64,000 bases of DNA from LC029 sp036676475. GTDB taxonomy: Bacteria; Bacillota; Bacilli; Aneurinibacillales; RAOX-1. Under the pieces are notes generated by a model that did not search any database, was not told the DNA's origin, and saw only the letters and a program-made list of their open reading frames with translations. How positions within the stretch are numbered: the stretch's first letter is position 1; each line of letters opens with the position of its first letter. The stretch lies in NCBI GenBank assembly GCA_036676475.1, contig JAKFCU010000088.1:62001-126000 (forward strand). The letters are read 5' to 3'. Below are positions 27,573-35,104 of the stretch, piece after piece. Both the position numbers and the translations under genes were made by a program.

Positions 27573-28519
27573 AGAGAATAGATCTTATATTTTCTTTTTC
27601 CGGTACAAGACAAGTCCATATTTTCTAGTAATCGTGTGCATACATTTGTAGAGGAAAGGTGAAGGAATTGCCGAGCCTGTTGGTTGGTGATAGTCCCGTG
27701 AATATGGAGATAGTCGGTGATCGCTTGACAATGAGCGTTATGGGAAAAGTGTTGGCATCGATGGCAATACCATTTGTTTTTGATACGATCCATAGGAAGT
27801 CTGTTGCAGGATGGACATTGAACACCACTAAGGATGTCTGATGGGGAAATCTCACATTTTTCGAGGATATTAATGGATGGCGGGGTGTGAGATTCAAGAA
27901 GGAGATTACAGAATTTTTGCAGAAGGTAGGGAGAAAGGATTCTTTTATTGTATGATTGATTCAATTGTTGAATCTTATCAGGGATTTGTTCAGCAAAGAG
28001 GAGTTTTTGAAAGATGTGATTCGATCCGTTTGTTTTCAGCAAGGTGGTTGATGAGCCTATGGATACCAAATACTCGATCGGGCAGGATTTTAATTTTTGT
28101 TCATCCATCCAATGCTGTAATACAATCTGCTGTCGCTTGGCCTGCATGACTGGGTCGGGGAAGGATTCCTCTTGATTTTGATAGATCCTGATCAAACGTT
28201 TTGTATTTTGATCATAGGTCACCTGACCTGAGAGATTTTTGGATTCAATAATAAAGATAGCAAACGGTGTCAGTAAAAGGACATCGAGTTGACAGGACAT
28301 TCCGTCTGTGACAAGGCGTACATCATGAAAGATGAAATACTCCTTTTCAGGCAGAAAGCTGAGATGGTAGCTTAAATTTTGTTCTCCCCGATACCCGGAC
28401 CAACCCTTTTTCAAATTACTGAGAATTTCCGCCCTCTTTTGGTGATTCAATAGCAATCTCCGAAGCAAAACCTCCTCTGTTAAAGTTAATAAGGGAACCG
28501 AACAAGGTTTAATTATCAT
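27563..28519 (-). CDS. NERD (nuclease-related) domain protein
   Basis: 318 residues. A NERD domain spans about residues 38-130: GYRGEQNLSYHLSFL, then HDVRLVTDGMSCQLDVLLLTPFAIFIIESKNLSG. The E..D..(I/V)..K spacing in QLDVLLL..IIESKN is that of PD-(D/E)xK-like folds. The C-terminal part has a zinc-ribbon-like Cys pattern (CPSCNRLP..YCHRCQHF). AAAGGAGG precedes the ATG. Found widely in Bacillales; its nuclease activity is assumed from family, not shown. Convergent with livF, and its stop lies in the shared terminator. Confidence 0.88.
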   Translation of the reverse strand: MIIKPCSVPLLTLTEEVLLRRLLLNHQKRAEILSNLKKGWSGYRGEQNLSYHLSFLPEKEYFIFHDVRLVTDGMSCQLDVLLLTPFAIFIIESKNLSGQVTYDQNTKRLIRIYQNQEESFPDPVMQAKRQQIVLQHWMDEQKLKSCPIEYLVSIGSSTTLLKTNGSNHIFQKLLFAEQIPDKIQQLNQSYNKRILSPYLLQKFCNLLLESHTPPSINILEKCEISPSDILSGVQCPSCNRLPMDRIKNKWYCHRCQHFSHNAHCQAITDYLHIHGTITNQQARQFLHLSSTNVCTRLLENMDLSCTGKRKYKIYSLKK

Positions 28520-28586
28520 TCTTTGCCTCCTTTCGCTAGATACATTCTATAAATTGGGGGGAAATCCTTTTTTCCTTAGACTAATA

Positions 28587-28649
28587 CACGGGAAATAGGG
28601 TTCATTTCACGGGAAATGGCGTTTATTTCACGTAGAACCAGATTCATTT
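28587..28649. repeat. Three tandem 21-bp repeats upstream of yerB
   Basis: Three consecutive 21-bp units starting at 28587, 28608 and 28629. Units 1 and 2 start CACGGGAAAT and all end TTYATTT; a fourth unit starts CACATTGG and decays. They lie between the divergent NERD gene and yerB. Confidence 0.8.
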
Positions 28650-28760
28650 CACATTGGAGTAATCGTTACAAATAATTCCCAACCACTGTCCTTTGAAAGG
28701 GTTTTCCTAGATACATGTCGAAATAATAAGAACAGTTATTATGAAAAGAGGCGATAAGAC

Positions 28761-29804
28761 ATGAAGAAGATCTTCATCCTTTCCTTATTCCTCCTTGGAC
28801 TCTCACTTAGTGGGTGTGGAACAAAGGAGACAGCAACGCAGTCTGAACCGTCGGTCCCTCAAGCAGAAACTCCAGCGCCTCAGCAACCAGAGGAACCAGT
28901 CATACCAACCTTTAAGTACACGGCTCCCCTGACAGGTCTTGGCACGAATGAGGAATTACCCAAGAGAGTCGTCATGGTCATGATCAATAATGCTCCTCAA
29001 GCTAGACCTCAATCCGGATTGGATAAGGCTGACATCTTATATGAAATCTTGGCGGAAGGAGCCGTTACAAGATTTGTAGGAATTTACCATAGTCAAATGC
29101 CAGAGATAATCGGACCCGTTCGAAGCATTCGCCCTTATTATATTGATATTGGCAGCGGATTTGATGCGATTATGGTACATGCAGGTGGAAGCCCAGATGC
29201 ATTGCATACCTTAAACAGCAAAGGCATGGCACATATGGATGAGATCTATAATGCAGGTTCATCCTTCTGGAGAGAAAGCTTTCGAAAAGCGCCTCACAAT
29301 TTATACACGGATATCGATAAGATTTGGAAAGGGGCAGCATCCCTTGGATTTAGAATGGAAGCGGAAATCCCTCAGTTAACCTTTGCCGGTAAATCGCAAG
29401 AGGCAGGTGGAACCCCAGCGAAAAAAATTAATGTCCGCTATACAAGCCAGTATGAAATTTCCTATGAATACGATGAAGATTTAAAACGTTATAAGCGGTT
29501 AACCTTGGGAAAACCGCATATGGATTTGACAACTGGGCAACAGCTCTCGACGGTTAATCTACTTGTCCTAGCATCTTCTCATAAAATACTAGACAAAGAA
29601 GGGCGTAGAGATGTAGATGTCTTCGGTCCGGGAAAAGGTTACTTATTTCAACGAGGAAAAGCTCAAGAGATTACATGGGAACGAAAAGGGGGGCTCATCC
29701 GCGCATACATGGATGGCAAGGAAATTCCGATGTATCCTGGTAATACCTGGGTAAACCTGATTCCCAATGTACCTTCACTGAATCAAAGTGTAAAGTTTGA
29801 ATAA
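28761..29804 (+). CDS. yerB: DUF3048 lipoprotein YerB
   Basis: Surface lipoprotein of 347 residues. Signal peptide ends in LSLSGC with C19 lipidated, followed by a Pro/Glu-rich linker (SVPQAETPAPQQPEEPV). The rest is the DUF3048 N- and C-terminal domains (VVMVMINNAPQARPQSGLDKADILYEILAEG; GPVRSIRPYYIDI; HAGGSPDALHTL). Same neighbourhood as in B. subtilis (yerB-yerC-pcrB-pcrA-ligA). Function unknown. Confidence 0.92.
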   Translation: MKKIFILSLFLLGLSLSGCGTKETATQSEPSVPQAETPAPQQPEEPVIPTFKYTAPLTGLGTNEELPKRVVMVMINNAPQARPQSGLDKADILYEILAEGAVTRFVGIYHSQMPEIIGPVRSIRPYYIDIGSGFDAIMVHAGGSPDALHTLNSKGMAHMDEIYNAGSSFWRESFRKAPHNLYTDIDKIWKGAASLGFRMEAEIPQLTFAGKSQEAGGTPAKKINVRYTSQYEISYEYDEDLKRYKRLTLGKPHMDLTTGQQLSTVNLLVLASSHKILDKEGRRDVDVFGPGKGYLFQRGKAQEITWERKGGLIRAYMDGKEIPMYPGNTWVNLIPNVPSLNQSVKFE

Positions 29805-29862
29805 CGGATCCTATAGGGTCTGTTTTTTCTTGCCTTGATGTCAAGGCAGGGAATTTTTCTTT
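29804..29862 (+). terminator. Two consecutive terminator hairpins after yerB
   Basis: First: GGATCC-TATA-GGGTCT (with wobble pairs) then TTTTTT. Second, directly after: TGCCTTGA-TG-TCAAGGCA (29831-29848) then GGGAATTTTTCTTT. Both read out of yerB. Confidence 0.75.
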
Positions 29863-29876
29863 ACATTTATCGGAAA

Positions 29877-29913
29877 GTATTATACGCATACAGCTGCACC
29901 AGTAGCTTTCTTA
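29877..29913 (-). repeat. 37-bp intergenic repeat, copy 2 (inverted)
   Basis: Reverse complement reads TAAGAAAGCTACTGG..TATGCGTATAATAC, the same 37 bp as copies 1 and 3. This copy lies between yerB and yerC in the opposite orientation and is not attached to a stop codon. Confidence 0.8.
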
Positions 29914-30025
29914 CAAGTAATGAAAGCGATTTCTTGTTGCAAATTTATAGAAGATGAAATAATATAGTAGAAGATAGTCCTTTAATACTTAAAAATTTTA
30001 ACGCATTACATTAAAACAGTTACAG

Positions 30026-30057
30026 CCTCGCAGATTCCGTAATCTGTGCAGTTTTTT
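30026..30057 (+). terminator. Terminator-like hairpin just upstream of yerC
   Basis: GCAGATT-CCGT-AATCTGTGC followed by AGTTTTTT, ending 19 nt before the yerC start codon. It may close an upstream transcript or attenuate yerC. Confidence 0.6.
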
Positions 30058-30075
30058 AATAGAAGAGGTGATAAC

Positions 30076-30372
30076 ATGCAATTAGATAAGCTCAAGGGAA
30101 AAGAACTAGAACAATTATTTAATGCTGTACTTTCTTTGCAATCAGTAGAGGAATGCTACATCTTCTTTGATGATTTGTGCACGGTGAACGAGATGAAATC
30201 AATGGCGCAAAGATTAGAAGTTGCTAGAATGCTCCGCGAAGGATCTACTTATAATCAAATTGAGGAAGAAACCGGAGCTAGCACGGCAACCATTTCTAGA
30301 GTAAAGCGATGCCTAAACTATGGAAATGATGGATATCAGTTAGCGCTAGATCGGGTACAAACATCAGAATAA
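30076..30372 (+). CDS. yerC: YerC/YecD family TrpR-related DNA-binding protein
   Basis: 98-residue protein with the TrpR-like helix-turn-helix: DDLCTVNEMKSMAQRLEVARML then TYNQIEEETGASTATISRVKRCL. The start is the ATG at 30076, preceded by AGAGGTGATAAC; a TTG at 30046 lies in the hairpin. The family is conserved next to pcrB in Bacillales. Regulatory target not known from the sequence. Confidence 0.93.
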   Translation: MQLDKLKGKELEQLFNAVLSLQSVEECYIFFDDLCTVNEMKSMAQRLEVARMLREGSTYNQIEEETGASTATISRVKRCLNYGNDGYQLALDRVQTSE

Positions 30373-30383
30373 ACAGGATAATA

Positions 30384-30490
30384 AAGAAAACTTGGCTGGT
30401 GCTAAGCCTTTGGCGCAGAAATCTCATTGACATGATCTATGGTAATGAGATTGAGCGATAGCCCTAGTTGCACTTATGAAGAGAAAAGAA
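30384..30490 (+). repeat. Dispersed repeat, long version
   Basis: TAAAGAAAACTTGGCT at the left and CTAGTTGCACTTATG.AGAGAAA at the right match the shorter element at 23578. The middle can fold: TCTCATT..AATGAGA. Lies between yerC and pcrB; no ORF. Confidence 0.65.
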
Positions 30491-30530
30491 TTCCAGTGAA
30501 ATTAATGAATTCTTATTCGCGGAAGGAATG

Positions 30531-30570
30531 GCCTCTTGTCTTTCAGAAGATAAGAGGCTTTTTTCCTTTT
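30531..30570 (+). terminator. Terminator upstream of the pcrB promoter
   Basis: GCCTCTTGTC (30531-30540) pairs with GATAAGAGGC (30549-30558), followed by TTTTTTCCTTTTT. Separates yerC and the repeat from pcrB. Confidence 0.88.
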
Positions 30571-30586
30571 TCATCCCTGCCCGCTT

Positions 30587-30614
30587 TTGTTCCCCTTATG
30601 AAATTCGGTATAAT
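30587..30614 (+). promoter_or_regulatory. Probable promoter of pcrB-pcrA-ligA
   Basis: TTGTTC (30587-30592), 16-nt spacer, perfect TATAAT (30609-30614). It lies just after a terminator and 28 nt before pcrB. Confidence 0.7.
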
Positions 30615-30641
30615 AGACGAAGTTTATGTAGGAGGCTTATG

Positions 30642-31334
30642 ATGGAATATAAGGAATGGCGACATGTGTTTAAACTCGATCCGGATAAAGAAATCGCTGA
30701 TGATCGGTTAGAAAGGATATGTGAGTCGGGAACAGATGCAGTCATCGTTGGAGGAACTCAAGGTGTTACCTTTGATAATACGATTGATCTTATGGCGAGA
30801 ATTCGCCGCTATCCCGTTCCATGCATATTAGAAGTTTCCAGTGTAGAAGCAGTAGTCCCGGGTTTTGATTATTACTTGGTTCCGCTTGTGCTTAATGCAG
30901 GCACAGCAGAATGGGTCTTCCAGAATCATATACAGGGGCTAAAGGAATATGGACCTATGATAAAATGGTCAGAAGTTGCTATGGAAGGCTACATCATCTT
31001 AAACCCGGATGCTGAAGCAGCTAAGTTAACGGGAGCCATCACAAAGCTTGAGATCGAGGATCTCAAGGCATATGGCCGCTTAGCTGATCAAATGTTGAAG
31101 CTTCCTATCGTTTATATTGAATATAGCGGTGCCTATGGAAACCCCAACATCGTAAAAGAAGTAAAGTCGGTGCTTCAGCAAGCCCATCTGTTTTATGGAG
31201 GGGGTATCAAAAACCGGGAACAGGCCGCCCAAATGGCGTTATGGGCTGATACGGTTGTAGTAGGAAATATCATCTATGAAGACTTGGAACAGGCGCTGCA
31301 AACTGTTTTTAGTGTGAAAGATGTGATAAAATAG
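30642..31334 (+). CDS. pcrB: Heptaprenylglyceryl phosphate synthase
   Basis: TIM-barrel prenyltransferase that joins heptaprenyl diphosphate to sn-glycerol-1-phosphate, making an archaeal-type ether lipid precursor in Bacillales. KLDPDKEI at the N terminus, VGGTQGVTFDNT, YIEYSGAYGNP, FYGGGIKN and ADTVVVGNIIYED line the phosphate and metal sites. 230 residues. GGAGG (30631-30635) favours the ATG at 30642 over the one at 30639. Confidence 0.95.
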   Translation: MEYKEWRHVFKLDPDKEIADDRLERICESGTDAVIVGGTQGVTFDNTIDLMARIRRYPVPCILEVSSVEAVVPGFDYYLVPLVLNAGTAEWVFQNHIQGLKEYGPMIKWSEVAMEGYIILNPDAEAAKLTGAITKLEIEDLKAYGRLADQMLKLPIVYIEYSGAYGNPNIVKEVKSVLQQAHLFYGGGIKNREQAAQMALWADTVVVGNIIYEDLEQALQTVFSVKDVIK

Positions 31335-31368
31335 AAACGAATGTTCTTGTGTGGAAAGGATGTCAAGC

Positions 31369-34300
31369 ATGAGTTTTTTTGTTGGAGAGCAAGATGTATT
31401 AAAGGGATTAAATCCTCAGCAAAGAGAAGCGGTTGCGGCAACGGAAGGCCCATTGCTCATTATGGCGGGGGCAGGAAGCGGCAAGACAAGAGTGTTGACT
31501 CAGCGAATCGGATATTTATTGCGAAATAAAAGAGTAGCACCTTGGAGTATTTTGGCGATTACCTTTACCAATAAAGCTTCGCGAGAAATGCGGGATCGAA
31601 TTTCATCCATTGCGGGTCCTGCTGCAGAAGATATTTGGATCTCAACCTTCCATTCGATGTGTGTGCGTATATTAAGAAGAGACATTGACCGGTTAGGCTA
31701 TAATCGAAACTTCACCATTTTGGATACGAGCGACCAGCTGTCTGTAATTAAGCAGTGCCAAAAGGATTTAAACATAGATACTAAGAAATTTGATCCGAGG
31801 GCGATTCTAGCTGCGATCAGTTCGGCAAAGAATGAGCTGAAAGATCCAAAGCAATTTGGAAATCTGATTGGGGACCCCTTTCAATCTGTGGCTCACCAAG
31901 TTTATGAGCTTTACCAAAAGAAACTGAAGAGTAATAGCGCGTTGGATTTTGATGATTTGATCATGATTACGATCCGCTTGTTTCAAGAAATCCCAGAGGT
32001 TCTTTCATTCTATCAAAAGAAGTTTCAATATATTCATGTCGATGAGTATCAGGACAGTGCGACACGTTTTCTAACTGAAAAGGTTAGACACTAGCCATGT
32101 ATGGCTAGGAGAACTAAGAATCCGAAGAATCAAATGAAGGGGTAACGCCCTGAAGGGTTCTCCCTGATCCTCCGAATAGCGTCTGTTTAGGTAAGTAAAC
32201 AGGGGTTATAAGCTCGGTGAAGTCGGCAGAACATCACCCTAACGTAGAGTCGAGGAAAGCTCTCTGGAGGCAGAGGATGTGATGGATATGCCGGGGGTCT
32301 ATAAAATGCTCAAGGTGAGTATGTTAGCTAATAAAAACAGCTAACTGACAAAGTTCTGAATGAAAGGCTCTAGAGGTATAGGCATTAGAAATGATGCTGC
32401 CGCCATTGCGGCGTTAGTGGGGTAAAGTAAAAATTGTCTTTATGAAATACCCTATAGTGTTACAGGCGCTATCCAGCTAACAGGGCTAGAGGAACCACCT
32501 AAAAGCATATGTACAGATAGGATTCTTGGAACGTGGTAAACCGACAACGTGGAGGACTTACATCCATAGAAGCGGTGATAAGGAAAGGCTTAAGCTATAA
32601 CTTATCTTCATGTCGGTGAAGGTGGTGGCATAGTACCGAAGAAGTCATGGAAATATGATGGAGGGATAGCCACTAGTCAGTTAAAAGCAGACGAATTACA
32701 AAACATAGCTAGTTCAGGTTCGAGTATGACTAAGAGAAACGTAAGCTGAAAGATGAATCCGAAAGGGGAATCTTGAAGTGATAAGTTGACTGGTGCCAGA
32801 GGAATACACGGAGCTTAACAAGAAGCAAAAGCTGAGACACAACGAATATTACGCGACACATGTGAACAAGGACTTCAGCTCAATTGCTTTCTCAGTCAAA
32901 CGAATCCTGTACAACAAAACAAGGAAGTGCAGAAGTAAAGGTGGAAGAGTAACCCCACTTTACGAACAACGATATTCTCAGTACAACTACAAGAAGACTT
33001 ATGTATCAGGAATGGTGTTATTCCCTATAGACGGCATAAAGCACTTATACCCTGTGAACTTCAACCAAGAAATAAGCAACTTCACAATAGAGGGAAGAAT
33101 GCACATTCATGACAATTTTTTCAAAGTTGATATGGGATATGTACATTACCTAATGAATAACCCCGTACCGAACCAAAGTGCAGAATACAACGATAACCGA
33201 ATTTCGTTGTATATTGCGCAAGGTGGCTTATGTGGAGTTACTAAAAGGCACTTGGCTATAGATAACATGGAGGTTCACCACAAAATTCCAAAAGGAAAAG
33301 GTGGAACCGACCAATATCAAAACTTAATCTATGTGCTTAGAGATGTACACAAACTTATCCATTCAACAAAGGAAGAAACGATACAAAAATATCTTGTAGA
33401 ACTGCAATTGACAGAAAAAGAACTGGGAAAAGTTAATGCACTCCGTAAAAAAGCTGGAAACTATGTGCTGTAATTAACGAGCTTTTAACTGATGGGGCGC
33501 CGTATGACGGGAAACTGTCACGTACGGTGCTAAGCGGGGGAAAAACCGGAGATCATGTCAAAGGTTTACCTATCGCAACCGAACAGAGCTCAATACCTAC
33601 TGGTCAGAATGCTGGCCGATCAACACCACAATATCTGTGTTGTAGGAGATTCAGATCAATCTATATATGGCTGGCGCGGAGCGGATATTTCCAACATCCT
33701 AAATTTTGAAAAAGACTATCCGAACACAACAGTGGTTAAGCTGGAACAAAATTATCGGTCTACGAAGCGGATTTTACAAGCAGCCAATAGCGTCATTCAA
33801 AATAATATGGGGCGTAAACCTAAAAATTTATGGACCGAAAACGATGAAGGACAAAAAATCTTTACCTTTAAGGCTGATGCGGAACACTCGGAGGCTTATT
33901 TTATCGTTGATCGCATTCAAAAGGGAACCCGGGATGGTAAGCAATATCGGGATTTTGCCGTCTTATATCGAACAAACGCCCAATCGCGTGTGATGGAAGA
34001 AGTTTTCTTGAAGTCTAATATTCCCTATGGGATTGTAGGAGGAACTAAGTTCTATGATCGTAAAGAAGTAAAGGATATTTTAGCGTATCTGCGATTGATT
34101 TCAAATCCGGATGATGATATTAGCTTACAAAGAATCATTAATGTTCCAAAACGCGGAATTGGACAGACGACAGTTGATAAAATTGCTGCCCATGCTGGTC
34201 AGCATGGGATTTCCATGTATCGGGCTATTTTTGAGATTGATCAAATTGGGGTGGCTGGCAAAACAGCTAAAACTGTGCTTGAATTTGCCCAAATGATCGA

Positions 34301-35084
34301 AGCTCTCGAGCAAATGAATGAGTACTTAAGCGTGACCGAGCTCACCGAGGAAGTACTGAAACGGACTGAATATCGGGAGATGTATAAAGCGGAAGGGACA
34401 CTGGAAGCTAAAGCACGTCTTGAGAATATCGATGAATTCTTGTCTGTTACCCTGGATTTTGAAAACAAGAATGAAGATAAATCCCTTATTTCATTTCTCA
34501 CAGAATTAGCCCTTGTTGCTGATATTGATACGGTGGATGAAGAAGATAATGATAATAAAGTGACTTTTATGACTTTGCATAGTGCGAAAGGACTGGAGTT
34601 CCCGGTTGTCTTCTTAATTGGCATGGAAGAAGGGGTATTTCCTCATTCGCGAGCTTTATTTGAGGATGAAGAAATGGAAGAAGAGCGCAGACTAGCCTAC
34701 GTGGGTATTACCCGTGCGGAGAAAGAACTGTATCTGACCCGTGCTCAAATGCGAACCTTGTATGGAAGAACGACCATGAATCCTCCCTCCCGCTTCTTAG
34801 ATGAAATTCCGAGCGAGTTAATTGAAGGAGAAGAACCTGTGGCCAAAGCTGCTACTCGTTCCTTTCAGCGGCCAACAACCACAACCAGAGCACCGATCCA
34901 ACAAGGAGCAGATGTCCAAGCGGATTGGAAGGTTGGCGACAAAGTGGAACATGGAAAGTGGGGGCAAGGAACGGTCGTTAGCTTGAAGGGGCAAGGAGAC
35001 GGGATCGAGCTGGATATCGCTTTTTCGTCTCCAGTGGGGATTAAGAAGCTACTGGCCAAATTTGCTCCAATCAAGAAGATATAG
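31369..35084 (+). CDS. pcrA: ATP-dependent DNA helicase PcrA, split by a group II intron
   Basis: Exon 1 is 31369-32056 and exon 2 is 33580-35084; joined they give 2,193 nt, an intact 730-residue UvrD/Rep-family 3'-5' helicase. Exon 1: Walker A GAGSGKT (34-40), TFTNKASREM, STFHSMCVRILR and the start of motif II, VDEYQD. Exon 2: TNRAQYLL, GDSDQSIYGWRGA, QNYRST, VTFMTLHSAKGLEFPVVFL, EERRLAYVGITRA and the C-terminal KVEHGKWGQGTVV RNA polymerase-binding Tudor-like region. The junction rebuilds GAC-A|CG-AAC (D-T-N). Without splicing the product stops after 242 residues and lacks motifs III-VI. Start ATG 31369 is 8 nt behind AAGGA (31356-31360). The gene is essential in B. subtilis, so splicing must be efficient if this is the only copy. 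Confidence 0.95.
32793..33473 (+). pseudogene. Remnant of group II intron-encoded protein: maturase-X end and HNH domain, no RT
   Basis: 226 residues from a GTG with no good RBS. The first part (NEYYATHVNKDFSSIAFSVK..) looks like the end of a maturase X region; the C terminus is the H-N-H endonuclease domain of intron proteins (LCGVTKRHL..MEVHHKIPKGKGGTDQYQNLIYV..VHKLIHS). Intact intron proteins are about 500-600 residues with a reverse transcriptase domain containing YADD; no such motif is present anywhere in the intron. The deletion is in frame and leaves the ribozyme intact. Confidence 0.85.
33497..33530 (+). ncRNA. Group II intron domain V (catalytic hairpin)
   Basis: 34-nt hairpin: GCGCCGTATGACGG, tetraloop GAAA, CTGTCACGTACGGTGC. 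The triad reads CGC instead of the commoner AGC, a variant known from some bacterial group II introns. Confidence 0.93.
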
Positions 35085-35104
35085 GGCTAAAGGAGAAAAA
35101 AGGT

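Larger units (their letters stand above)
32057..33579 (+). mobile_element. Group II intron inserted in pcrA motif II
   Basis: 1,523 nt. 5' end GTGCGAC (32057) fits the GUGYG consensus; 3' end CAAC fits AY. A 34-nt domain V lies at 33497-33530. Domain VI follows, with a bulged branch A at 33572 between two G-U pairs, 7 nt from the 3' splice site. A hairpin GGGTA..TACCC (32420-32452) presents TGTCTT (32435-32440), which pairs with the exon end AGGACA (one G-U), so it is the likely EBS1 of domain I. Joining the exons restores PcrA exactly. Domains I-III take about 32057-32770; the rest holds the degenerate intron-encoded protein. Same strand as the host gene. Confidence 0.95.

Noticed and set aside
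27659..28149. Plus-strand open frames opposite the NERD gene
   Set aside because: They lie fully antisense to a well-supported gene with a strong RBS and show no domain similarity.
28587..28649. CRISPR array
   Set aside because: The 21-bp units are directly adjacent with no spacers and no cas genes are nearby.
31351..32094. pcrA as a simple truncated pseudogene
   Set aside because: The two halves join at exact group II splice sites and restore an unbroken helicase; intron explanation is far better.
32057..33579. Homing endonuclease in a group I intron or an intein
   Set aside because: Domain V, domain VI and GTGCG/AY ends are group II; the insert has stops in the host frame, so not an intein.
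33527..33709. Open frame across the intron 3' end
   Set aside because: Crosses domain VI and exon 2 in the wrong frame; the spliced pcrA frame explains the sequence.
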